Shown here piece by piece: positions 1 to 7,679 of a stretch of DNA of 64,000 nucleotides. The stretch lies in the NCBI RefSeq assembly GCF_000157895.3, contig NC_022663.1, positions 1,984,001-2,048,000 of the forward strand, written 5' to 3'. The notes beneath the pieces are model-generated. The model was not told the DNA's origin, made no database searches, and saw nothing but the letters and a program-made list of their open reading frames with translations. A program made the translations under genes and the position numbers. Origin of the DNA: Mycobacterium kansasii ATCC 12478 (GTDB lineage: Bacteria > Actinomycetota > Actinomycetes > Mycobacteriales > Mycobacteriaceae). The stretch's first letter is position 1. Each line of letters opens with the position of its first letter.

Positions 1-942
1 GGCGATCACCGGCCGGCGGGTATCGCCTTCGACCAGCAGCACGTCTTCGCCGAGTTCGGCAAGCGCCAGCGACAAGTTCAGCGCTGTCGTCGTGGTTCCT
101 TCACCGCCGAACGGCGCCGCCACCAGCACCCGGCGGGCCTCGGGTCCGATGGCCCTGAGCAGTCGGGTGCGCAAGCCGCGCACCGCGTCGTCGGCCGTGA
201 CGTCGGTGCCGAATCGCGGTGTGCTGCCGTGCTTTCCGGGTAGCTCGGCCAAAGTCGGCAGACCGGAAAGTTGTTCCAGCTTCCCGCGGCTGCGGACGGT
301 GCGATCGCTGGCCTCCCGGGTCAGTGCCACCGCGATGCCGAGCAGCACCCCGGCGGTGAGTCCCATCGCCATGTTGCGCAACGGCATCGGCCTGCTCGGA
401 CGACTGGGTATCTCGGGCTGCTTGACGACGATCGCTGTGGCGGTCGGAATCGGCTTGGGCGGCTGCGGCGCGTCCCTGCCCAGCGGAGAGCCCTGCGGAC
501 GCGCGTTGACGTCGAGTGTCGGGACCAGCGTGGCAAACGAATCGGCCATCGCTCCCGCAAGCAGCGCAGCACGCTTGGGATCGGTATCGGTGACGGTGAT
601 CGTGAACAGCATCGATTTCGGGGTGTATTTCACCTGGGTATTGCTCACCAGGGCGTCGCCGCTGATCGGGAGTTGCAGCCGACTCACGGCGCGCTCTGCT
701 ACGGCACGCCCACCGGCAATCTCGGCGTACGACGACAACCGGTCTTGTGCGGCCTGCCCGCCCCAGTACACCTCGGTGACGTCGGTCGCACCGGCAATCG
801 AGATGAGAACGGTGGCTGACGATTGGTACGCCTTGTTTTGGAAGATCGTGACGGCCGCCGCGCCGGCCAGACAGGCCAGCAGCGCGGCCGCGACGAGTTT
901 CCAGCGGGTGAGGAGGGTCTGAACGAAGGTGCGGAAATCCAT
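1..942 (-). CDS. Wzz/BY-kinase-like polysaccharide chain-length protein (C-terminus cut by window edge)
   Basis: The reading frame starts at the ATG ending at 942 (MDFRTFVQTL) and runs off the left edge with no stop. About 314 residues are visible. The layout is a short cytoplasmic start, a membrane segment (about residues 15-36), a long external Wzz-like region, a proline-rich stretch with a second membrane segment (about 205-225, MGLTAGVLLGIAVAL), then the start of a CpsD/CapB-type ATPase domain. This fold normally regulates chain length and export of surface polysaccharide. The Walker A segment reads APFGGEGTTTTALN, so a Thr stands where the nucleotide-binding Lys is expected (GEGKTTT); the Walker A' region begins LLVEGDTRRP. 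The gene may have lost ATPase or kinase activity, or be a regulatory paralogue. Family assignment is good; the exact substrate is unknown. Confidence 0.8.
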   Translation of the reverse strand, partial: MDFRTFVQTLLTRWKLVAAALLACLAGAAAVTIFQNKAYQSSATVLISIAGATDVTEVYWGGQAAQDRLSSYAEIAGGRAVAERAVSRLQLPISGDALVSNTQVKYTPKSMLFTITVTDTDPKRAALLAGAMADSFATLVPTLDVNARPQGSPLGRDAPQPPKPIPTATAIVVKQPEIPSRPSRPMPLRNMAMGLTAGVLLGIAVALTREASDRTVRSRGKLEQLSGLPTLAELPGKHGSTPRFGTDVTADDAVRGLRTRLLRAIGPEARRVLVAAPFGGEGTTTTALNLSLALAELGEDVLLVEGDTRRPVIA

Positions 943-1307
943 CCACTGCCCTTTCTTGACCCGACGTCACACGAATAGGGCCGATACTGTCTACTGCGCA
1001 CCCGCCGCGCTGACCGCGAGCACATTATGCAGCATCACCGTGCAACGTAGCGTCAAGATCGCTGCGTAAGGCCGAACAATGGCGAATTTTGCTGACTCGC
1101 GGTATGCCGCGCCGGCCCCTGCTACCTGACAGTGGCGGGCGGATCGCGCGGCAGGTATCAGTGGTTCGCCCGCCTCGAAGAGCAGGTCGGGAGTGCGTAG
1201 GATCCACGCCGCAGCGTATGTTCACGCCCAGCAACGACGTAGCCGTAGCGGATGGCCGTGGATTCCCAGCCGGTGATCGCGGGGAAACACTGCCGGAGAA
1301 AGGGCAA
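943..1307. other. Intergenic region between divergent surface-polysaccharide genes
   Basis: This 365-base gap separates the minus-strand Wzz-like gene from the plus-strand FkbM methyltransferase. The open frame of the methyltransferase extends back to 1089, but the upstream part is Arg/Pro-rich and lacks family similarity. It should hold promoters for both genes. No clear operator, RNA gene or terminator was seen. Confidence 0.4.
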
Positions 1308-2102
1308 ATGTCCGTAGCACACTCGGTCAAACGCCGGCTGGCCCCGGCAGCAAAAGCTGTCGCGCCACGCTTGTTCTGGCGGCGGAAATACCGCTTACTA
1401 CAACGCCTCGGCAAATCCAGCCCGGACGCGCGGCTGGCAGCGTCGTTATGCGATCCGAACCGCATTTCGCTGGACATCGGAGCCGACGTCGGAGAGGTCG
1501 CGATCGCGATGCTGCCGGTGTCGCGGTCGGTCATAGCGTTCGAACCCCGGCCCGCCCAGGCTCGCGATCTGGCGGCCATGTTCGCAGCGGTCGGCGCCGC
1601 GGTGCGGGTCGAAGCTGTGGCGCTGTCGGACAGGCCCGGCGTGATGGCCATGCGAGTGGTCGAATCCGAACCGGGCCGAAGCACCATCGACACCGACAAC
1701 GTGCTCAGCGACGTGGATGGCGGCGACGTCCACAGCATCGACGTGCCGGTCAAACGCCTCGACGATCTGCAGTTGGACGACGTCGGCCTGATCAAGATCG
1801 ATGTCGAGGGCCACGAACTGGCCGTGGTGCGCGGCGCCGCGGAAACGCTCCGGCGCAACCGGCCGGTGATTCTGGTGGAAGCCGAGGAACGCCATCGCCC
1901 CGGCGCCGTCGCCGACATCACCGCGTTGTTGACCGGATTCGGCTATGCGGGCTACTTCGAATTCGATGGCGCCCGGCGGGCGGTCGAGGAGTTCGACCCG
2001 GCGCAGCATCAGAACCCGGCACACATCGGCGGCCCGGACGACCCGTGGGCGGTCCGCGGCGTCTACGTCAACAATTTTGTCTTTGTGCCTGCGGCGGGGT
2101 GA
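1308..2102 (+). CDS. FkbM-family SAM-dependent methyltransferase
   Basis: The protein has 264 residues from ATG 1308, which follows a GGAGAAAGG-type ribosome site at about 1294-1302; the frame is open further upstream, but that part does not look like the family. Motif I is SLDIGADVGEVAIAM (usually DVGANxG), followed by VIAFEPRPAQA (the SAM-ribose acidic loop) and LIKIDVEGHELAVVRGA, the FkbM hallmark, then a VILVEAEERH strand. FkbM enzymes O-methylate sugars or polyketide-type hydroxyls. Its position beside a Wzz-like protein suggests methylation of a surface glycan or glycolipid, but this is inference. The Asn of the usual GANxG loop is Asp here (GADVG). The substrate cannot be told from sequence. 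Confidence 0.85.
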   Translation: MSVAHSVKRRLAPAAKAVAPRLFWRRKYRLLQRLGKSSPDARLAASLCDPNRISLDIGADVGEVAIAMLPVSRSVIAFEPRPAQARDLAAMFAAVGAAVRVEAVALSDRPGVMAMRVVESEPGRSTIDTDNVLSDVDGGDVHSIDVPVKRLDDLQLDDVGLIKIDVEGHELAVVRGAAETLRRNRPVILVEAEERHRPGAVADITALLTGFGYAGYFEFDGARRAVEEFDPAQHQNPAHIGGPDDPWAVRGVYVNNFVFVPAAG

Positions 2103-2135
2103 GGGGGCGGGCTTGCAGATGCACGGGACCGGCGT

Positions 2136-2390
2136 TTAGATGCCAGCAAAATACTTTGAGACCGCAACGGTGCCATCGAAGTAGTTGGCGTGCGTGACCT
2201 TTACCGTTTCCAGTGAATCGGAACCGATCAGCACGATCTCAATCGCGTCCGACTTGCCCATGTGCTCTCGCTCTAAGCGGGCGTATTCCGCCATCGCACT
2301 CTTCGCGTCGGTGCCGAAGTTCTTCAGGTCCACCAGCTCGGCCCGGCTGTGGTCGAAGACGAGCAAGAAGTGATTCAGCGATGCAGTCAT
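2136..2390 (-). CDS. Small conserved hypothetical protein, partner of the RelA/SpoT-like gene
   Basis: This 84-residue protein (MTASLNHFLLVFDH...) has an ATG overlapping the stop of the upstream RelA/SpoT-like gene as ATGA, and an AAGGAG ribosome site 7 bases before the ATG, so the two are almost certainly translationally coupled. It is acidic, with a conserved-looking C-terminal stretch IEIVLIGSDSLETVKVTH and NYFDG. No signal peptide, membrane segment or named domain is visible. A small gene directly coupled to a lone alarmone-synthetase domain could be a neutraliser of it (as in toxSAS pairs), but no antitoxin family was recognised. The function is unknown. Confidence 0.75.
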   Translation of the reverse strand: MTASLNHFLLVFDHSRAELVDLKNFGTDAKSAMAEYARLEREHMGKSDAIEIVLIGSDSLETVKVTHANYFDGTVAVSKYFAGI

Positions 2391-3304
2391 CGTCGTACTC
2401 CTTGCAGGTAAGGCTGGGCGGCTGCCCTCAGTGTATCTACACGCCGCAACAGCTCCGGCGCTACCGGCTCACCGTATTCTTCCAGCGCCATCGCTTCTGA
2501 CACCGCTACGAACCAGTCATGCACCGGCCGCGGCCCGCCACCGGCCTTGATGTCGAGCCCGAAGCGCGACGTAACGCTCTCCACCGTATAGGCCCATTCG
2601 TGTTGCACCTGCGTTCGCAGCTGAACCTCGATCAGGCGACCGTGGTAGCGGACGATCACATGTACGGCGCGATAGCCGTCCGACTTTGGCTGCTCAACGT
2701 AATCCCTGGTTCTGACGGTAACGGCGGCGCCGGCGTAGCGGGACTGTACGCGCCGCACCTCGTCGACGTCGCGCAAAACGGCTCGACAGCCACCGATGTC
2801 TGCCATCCGCCCGAGGTTCATGCCCGGTTCGCGACGCAGTTTGTCGATGATCGTCGGAATGCGTTCTAGCCGCTGTGATACCTCGATCTGCGAGCAGCCC
2901 ATCGTGGCTACCCGCGAACGCAGGCCCATGGTCGCGGCCTGAAGGGGACGGGCATGCGCAGCGCGCCACGCTTCAAGCGTGTCGAGGGCTTGAAAAATTT
3001 CCTCGATGCCGTGCTCGTTGGGTCCGATGGTGGTGCTCACGTTTGGGGTCACTGCGAGCGCACGGAGTACGTCGCCTGCTCGGTTCACCGCGGAGACACT
3101 GGGTACGGCAGCAGCCACGTCATGCAAAGTACCGCCCAGGTGATCAAGCCAGCGGGGAACTTGCCATGGATGCAGATCACTCAGATCAAGGATGTTCCCG
3201 AATCCAGCCCGAGTGGGAGCGAAAACTGGGCAACCGCTTATTCCTCTTTGCCCGTCAGTGGAGAAAATAAAGTCTTGGCTACCTACGACGGCTTCGATCG
3301 ACAC
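2387..3304 (-). CDS. Small alarmone synthetase-like protein (RelA/SpoT domain)
   Basis: The ORF codes for 305 residues; family similarity begins around residue 70 (SAVNRAGDVLRAL), so an internal start is possible. It lacks HD hydrolase, TGS and ACT domains. Synthetase-like motifs in order are WRAAHARPL, SQRLERIPTIIDKLRR (the ATP-binding loop, with Glu where a Lys is common), RMADIGGCRAVL, KSDGYRAVHVIV (GTP-binding Tyr) and IEVQLRTQVQHEWA with the catalytic Glu. Members make (p)ppGpp-type alarmones or, as toxSAS enzymes, inhibitory (p)ppApp or pyrophosphorylated tRNA. It overlaps a small downstream gene by 4 bases and lies beside an integrase remnant, which fits a mobile stress or defence module. 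Which activity it has is not decided by sequence alone. Confidence 0.8.
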   Translation of the reverse strand: MSIEAVVGSQDFIFSTDGQRGISGCPVFAPTRAGFGNILDLSDLHPWQVPRWLDHLGGTLHDVAAAVPSVSAVNRAGDVLRALAVTPNVSTTIGPNEHGIEEIFQALDTLEAWRAAHARPLQAATMGLRSRVATMGCSQIEVSQRLERIPTIIDKLRREPGMNLGRMADIGGCRAVLRDVDEVRRVQSRYAGAAVTVRTRDYVEQPKSDGYRAVHVIVRYHGRLIEVQLRTQVQHEWAYTVESVTSRFGLDIKAGGGPRPVHDWFVAVSEAMALEEYGEPVAPELLRRVDTLRAAAQPYLQGVRR

Positions 3305-3539
3305 ACGGTTGTGCGGCGCACGGATTAGGCCTCCGCAGTCGTCATAGCGGTAATAGCGATAGGACGTTGCCGACGAAGCCGACGACTAGGCCGCGCTTGC
3401 CGTCGAAATGGAGCGCAAACCCTCCGTCGCCGTTCTTCGCTGGATCGCTCACAACTATGAGCCTATTCCGAGCAGTCGATCCGTTCCCCGCTTCTGGTGG
3501 AAGCAGTTCAGCGGAACAGCCGGCCGCCTCCGCCTCGGC

Positions 3540-4100
3540 GAATTCGTCGACGACGCCGGTATCGGAGTTGTTGCGGTGCTCTACTTTGGCCAGCGGTACG
3601 TCCGTCTAGTCGGGTAGCGAGGCAGGACATCGACCACGTGGGGTCCTTCGACACGTTGCGGCGGCGCGTGAACGTGTGGCGACCGGTCACCGAGTCGGGC
3701 ACCCCGGTGTGGAGCACACCGAAGACGTGGGAACGTCGCTCAGTGCCATTTCCAGCCACGCTGGCCGACGAGCTGCCGGGCTGATGGTCGGCAAGGGCCG
3801 CAACGATCTGGTGTTTGCCGACACGCCCGGCGGGGTGCTGCGTAACTCCAAATGGCGCCCGGGTGTTCACCGGGGTGGTGACCAAGTGCCAGAAAGCCGA
3901 CGAGAGCTTTCCGTCAATCACTCCGCACGACGCCCGAACACCGCCGCGAGCCTGGCGGTGACGGCGGGGGGCCAACGTCAAGGCGTTGCAGCGCATGCTC
4001 GGATACGCCAAGGCGTCGATGACCCTCGACGTGTCAGCAGACTCGTTCGACTACAACCTCGCCGCCGTCGCGGTGAATTGGGACGTGGCGATGCGATCTG
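3540..4100 (+). pseudogene. Decayed tyrosine recombinase (phage/ICE integrase remnant)
   Basis: Three different forward frames each hold a consecutive piece of a tyrosine integrase. The first is EFVDDAGIGVVAVLYFGQRY (from 3540), followed by TLRRRVNV and WSTPKTWERRSVPFPATLADEL (to about 3780). The second is NDLVFADTPGGVLRN (from about 3805). The third is KALQRMLGYAKASMTLDVSADSFD (to about 4050), matching the usual MLGHASAAMTLDVYADLFD end. The central HxLRHT active-site block is scrambled (ITPHDARTPP). At least two frameshifts separate the pieces and no single frame covers the protein. It lies about 70 bases from tRNA-Ala, a typical integration site. The N-terminal part was not found. Confidence 0.75.
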
Positions 4101-4172
4101 CTGCGTACTGGCGAAAACCGGATTGCGCCCTGGCTAACGAGAATTGTTCTGATCAGCTGCGCTTTTGCAGAG

Positions 4173-4245
4173 TGGAGCTAAGGGGATTCGAACCCCTGAC
4201 CTACTCGATGCGAACGAGTCGCGCTACCAACTGCGCCATAGCCCC
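4173..4245 (-). tRNA. tRNA-Ala, anticodon CGC
   Basis: Read on the minus strand the sequence begins GGGGCTATGGCGCAGTTGG and ends in AGCTCCA. It folds as a cloverleaf: acceptor GGGGCTA/TAGCTCC, anticodon stem ACTCG/CGAGT with loop TTCGCAT (anticodon CGC, reading GCG) and a T arm around GGTTCGAATCC. The 3' CCA is not encoded. An integrase remnant lies just beyond its 3' end, so this gene is the likely attachment site of a lost element. Confidence 0.95.
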
Positions 4246-4296
4246 TGATCGCTAGCAGGCTACCAGCCGCGGCAGTCGATGGCCGAACTGCCGGCC

Positions 4297-5442
4297 CTAC
4301 TGACCGACGGCGCGCGGCAGATCGCGTGACCACCCGTAGTGCCGCATCGGCACCGCGTTGTCGAGGTGCTCGAAGATCGGGTCCTCGTCGTCGATTTCCA
4401 GGACCACGGCGCCGGGACGCCGCAGCCGGGACGGCACCACGTCGTAGTCGCGGTCATGTGCGTTCTCCACGCCGACCCGCGCCCGCGCCATCCGGTGCAT
4501 CCGGCGACGACGCACCTTCTCCTCGATCCGGGTCTGCCGGCGAAGATAGGCCAGGTAGAGCACCGTGACCGCGGTGGCGGTACCGCACAACCACCAGGCC
4601 AGCGGCGTCACCTCGAAGGCCGCAACCGCCGACCCCACCAGGACCAGCGCCATCGCCATCAGCATGCGCTTGCGAAATGCGTACTTGCGCGCACTCACCG
4701 CGGCGGCGGTCTTGGTGTCGAATCGGCGCCGCCGCGAGGCGCCCGGGATGAAACTTGCCGGCGCGTCATGGTCGTCCTGCGGATCCTCCGGCGGTTCCAA
4801 ACCGGACGAGTCCTCGACGTATTCATACTCGTCATCGGCACGCTCGGCACGTTCCCGGTCGCCGGCTCGCACGGCGAACAGTTCTGCGGTGTCGAGTTCG
4901 GACTCGTCGGCGGTGTCGTCGTCGACGGCGGGTTCGTCCACAGCGGATCGGCCATCGACTGACAGCGGCGTGGGCTCGGCCATTTGGGCGCTGTCCCCGA
5001 CCGGAAGCGCCCCCGCGGTCTCCTCGACCACCTCGACGTCCAGGTAGTCCGGCCTGTCGACCTCGGTTCCGCGAGCCGCACGCGCGTCGCCAGCCTTCAA
5101 GACGACCGCCCCCGGGCGACTGACGTCGTCGGCAACCTCGGCGTCCCTCGCCACGTCATGGACCGGAGCGGTGTCCTGCTCCGCGTCGTCTTCGGCCTGG
5201 CCGACGGGCTCGTGACCCCAGTCGTCCTCGGGCTTCCAGTGGGGGTCGCTGCGATGACCGGCAGCCGGACCCGTGCGCTTGAGCAGCCGCGCGCTGGCGC
5301 CGCCGTTGAGCACCCGGGTCGCCAAGGCGACGTCGCTGGTGCGCCGCACCGCGTCGCGTTTGCTGATGAGCATGGGTACCAGCACGAACAGCCAGAGCAC
5401 CACGAGCGATATCCACAAGAGCGACTGCGGGATGCTTGGCAT
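4297..5442 (-). CDS. GlpR/SepX-like divisome membrane protein (Rv0996 orthologue)
   Basis: The protein has 381 residues from the ATG ending at 5442, which follows an AAGGAG site; the longer open frame upstream is not needed. The layout is an N-terminal membrane segment (about 5-25, LLWISLVVLWLFVLV), a long acidic, low-complexity cytoplasmic linker, two closely spaced membrane segments (about 285-330, MLMAMALVLVGSAVAAF and WLCGTATAVTVLYLAYL), and a conserved C-terminal tail. The architecture and position match mycobacterial Rv0996. Corynebacterial and streptomycete relatives (GlpR, SepX) bind the gephyrin-like Glp/FtsZ machinery at the septum. The gephyrin-like gene lies two genes upstream in the same direction, supporting that role. 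The role here is by homology. Confidence 0.8.
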   Translation of the reverse strand: MPSIPQSLLWISLVVLWLFVLVPMLISKRDAVRRTSDVALATRVLNGGASARLLKRTGPAAGHRSDPHWKPEDDWGHEPVGQAEDDAEQDTAPVHDVARDAEVADDVSRPGAVVLKAGDARAARGTEVDRPDYLDVEVVEETAGALPVGDSAQMAEPTPLSVDGRSAVDEPAVDDDTADESELDTAELFAVRAGDRERAERADDEYEYVEDSSGLEPPEDPQDDHDAPASFIPGASRRRRFDTKTAAAVSARKYAFRKRMLMAMALVLVGSAVAAFEVTPLAWWLCGTATAVTVLYLAYLRRQTRIEEKVRRRRMHRMARARVGVENAHDRDYDVVPSRLRRPGAVVLEIDDEDPIFEHLDNAVPMRHYGWSRDLPRAVGQ

Positions 5443-5629
5443 GGTGACCTGCTCCTTTCTCCACGCGGCAGATCGTTGGCCGACGCGGCCGGTCATGCGC
5501 CTTAGGCAATTACACACCTGTAATTTGCCTCTCACAAGCACCACTGGTCACACGTGTCGCGTCAGCCACACTTTTCCCGACCGACGGCAGCTGGCCCGGG
5601 CCTTGCTGACCGCACCCCGCGGCGCCGGG

Positions 5630-6241
5630 TCAGGGCAAACCGGCCCGCCCCGCGCGGATCAGCCTCGACACCACCGACCCGTCGACCTCCTCGATGGTGA
5701 TCGCCACCAGCAGGTGGTCGCGCCACGCCGAGTCGACCTCGAGGTAACGGCGCAACAACCCCTCTTCGCGAAAGCCGACCTTTGCCAAAACGGCACGGCT
5801 CGCGGCATTCTCCGGACGGACGGTGGCCTCCACCCGATGCAGTCCCACCCGGCCAAAGCAGTGGTCGAGGCCCAGCGCCAAGGCTCCGGTGGCCACCCCA
5901 CCACCGGTATGCGTGCTCGGTACCCAGTAGCCGATCCACGCCGATCGCAGCGCTCCGTGAGTGACGTTGCCAATGGTCAATTGACCGCAGAACTTCCCGT
6001 CGAGCTCGATGACGTAGGGCAGCATGCGGCCCCTGCGCGCCTCAGAACGCAGACCCGAACAGACCGCCGGCCACGCGGCAACCGAATGCCGAAGCGCCCA
6101 GTCACCTTCCGCGCTGGGCTCCCACGGCTCCAGGTGTGCACGATCGGCCTGCCGCACCCGGCTCCACTGCGCGCCGTCGCGCATCCGGACCGGTCGCAAC
6201 CGGATCACTCCGGCCCTGACCCGCAGCGGCCCGACGTTCAT
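5630..6241 (-). CDS. rimJ: RimJ/RimL-type GNAT N-acetyltransferase
   Basis: The 203-residue protein starts at MNVGPLRVRAGV (ATG ending at 6241); the ORF extends 14 codons further, but the shorter start gives the length I recall for Rv0995. GNAT features are the substrate-side segment HLEPWEPS, a FCGQLTIGNV strand, the acetyl-CoA loop region TGGGVATGALALGLDHCF, and the RVEATVRPENAASRAVLAKVGFREEG block typical of RimJ-like enzymes. These acetylate protein N-termini (classically ribosomal S5) or other amines. It is cotranscribed between the gephyrin-like gene and GlpR, 63 bases after the former. The true substrate in mycobacteria is not established by sequence. Confidence 0.85.
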   Translation of the reverse strand: MNVGPLRVRAGVIRLRPVRMRDGAQWSRVRQADRAHLEPWEPSAEGDWALRHSVAAWPAVCSGLRSEARRGRMLPYVIELDGKFCGQLTIGNVTHGALRSAWIGYWVPSTHTGGGVATGALALGLDHCFGRVGLHRVEATVRPENAASRAVLAKVGFREEGLLRRYLEVDSAWRDHLLVAITIEEVDGSVVSRLIRAGRAGLP

Positions 6242-6304
6242 CGGCCACCCGGGATGCCGGTAACTCGAGCGCAACAGGTTCACAAGAAGGTGCCGCGGTT
6301 GCGC

Positions 6305-7594
6305 CTAGCCGTGCTGAGCCAGGAAGGCGACGTCGACGATCTCGCCGGTGCGGATCTGCTCTGCTCCGGTGGGAACCACAACCAGACAGTTGGCCTCGGC
6401 CAAGGTGGCCAGCAGGTGCGACGATCCGCCCGCCGCCCCGCCCAGCGCCTGCACCAGGTACTCGCCACTGTCCTGATCGCGCATCAGCTGACCGCGCAGG
6501 TAACCCTTGCGCCCGGCCACCGAGGTAATCGGCGACAAGGTGCGGGCCTGCACGATCCGGCGCATCGGCTGTCGCTTGCCCAGCGACAGCCGGATCAGCG
6601 GCCGGACCATCACCTCGAAAACCACCAGCGCGCTGACCGGATTGGCCGGCAGCAGAAACGTCGGAACCCGATCCCGCCCCAGCTGCCCGAACCCCTGGAC
6701 AGATCCGGGATGCATCGCGACGCGGACGACCTCCATCTCGCCGAGTTCGGACAGCACCGCGCGCACCGCTTCGGCGGCCGCGCCGCCGACCCCGCCGGCG
6801 ATCACCACCAGCTCCGCGCGGTTGAGCTGACCCTCGACGATCTCGCCGAGTTCCTTGGGGTTGTTGCTGACGATACCGACCCGGTTCACCTCGGCCCCGG
6901 CATCCCGGCCGGCGGCGGCCAGGGCGTAGGAGTTGACGTCATACACCTGCCCGTTGCCCGGGGTCCGACAGATGTCGACCAGCTCGCCACCGACGGCCAT
7001 GACCGACAGCCGCGGACGCGGGTGCACCAGAACCCGTTCCCGGCCCACGGCGGCCAGCAGCCCCACCTGCGCAGGGCCGATGATGGTGCCGGCGCGCACC
7101 GCGACGTCACCGGGCTGCACATCGTCGCCGGCATGGCGCACATAGGCACCCGATGGCGCGCCGCGCAGCACCCGCACCCGCGACATCCCGCCATCGGTCC
7201 ACCTCAGCGGCAGCACGGTATCGGCCAAGGTGGGCAGCGGGGCCCCGGTCTGCACCCGGGCCGCCTGCCGTGGCTGCAGCCTCGTCGGGGTGCGCGCACC
7301 GGCCTCGATGGTGCCCATGACCGGCAGGGTCACCACCTCGCGACCCTCGAGGCTCGCGTCGTCGGCAAAGAGCTCGGTGGCCCCCGGGCCAAGGTCTTGG
7401 CCGACTCCCATCACGTCGACGCTGCGCACCGCGTAGCCGTCGATCGCGGCCTGGTCGAAACCGGGCAGCGGGCGCTCGGTCACCACTTCTTCGGCGCACA
7501 TCAAACCCTGCGCCTCGGCAATGGCGACTCGGATCGGTCTCGGGGCTACTGCGGCGGCCGATATCCGGGCCTGCTGCTCCTCCACAGAACGCAC
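6305..7594 (-). CDS. moeA1: Gephyrin-like MoeA-family protein (MoeA1/Glp)
   Basis: The 429-residue protein has the MoeA fold: N-terminal RSVEEQQARI and AEAQGLMCAEEVVTERPLPGFDQAAIDGYAV (domain linker and substrate loop), a MoCF-binding domain with VAVRAGTIIGPAQVGLLAAVG and VIAGGVGGAAAEAVRAVL, and a C-terminal barrel with LPANPVSALVVFEVMVRPLI. MoeA inserts molybdate into molybdopterin. In the usual MoCF motif GG(T/D/V)S(V/M)G, this protein reads GGVGGAA, so the catalytic loop differs from housekeeping MoeA. Corynebacterial Glp, a MoeA relative, acts with FtsZ and GlpR in division; the GlpR-like gene lies downstream here. A division role rather than, or besides, cofactor synthesis is therefore likely. 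Confidence 0.85.
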   Translation of the reverse strand: MRSVEEQQARISAAAVAPRPIRVAIAEAQGLMCAEEVVTERPLPGFDQAAIDGYAVRSVDVMGVGQDLGPGATELFADDASLEGREVVTLPVMGTIEAGARTPTRLQPRQAARVQTGAPLPTLADTVLPLRWTDGGMSRVRVLRGAPSGAYVRHAGDDVQPGDVAVRAGTIIGPAQVGLLAAVGRERVLVHPRPRLSVMAVGGELVDICRTPGNGQVYDVNSYALAAAGRDAGAEVNRVGIVSNNPKELGEIVEGQLNRAELVVIAGGVGGAAAEAVRAVLSELGEMEVVRVAMHPGSVQGFGQLGRDRVPTFLLPANPVSALVVFEVMVRPLIRLSLGKRQPMRRIVQARTLSPITSVAGRKGYLRGQLMRDQDSGEYLVQALGGAAGGSSHLLATLAEANCLVVVPTGAEQIRTGEIVDVAFLAQHG

Positions 7595-7679
7595 AGCGCG
7601 CCTTTCCGTCGAGCCAGGTGGGCGAGCTGGACCCGATCACCCGGGTCGGCCCGAGGGCGGGTCGCCCCACTCTGCCCGG

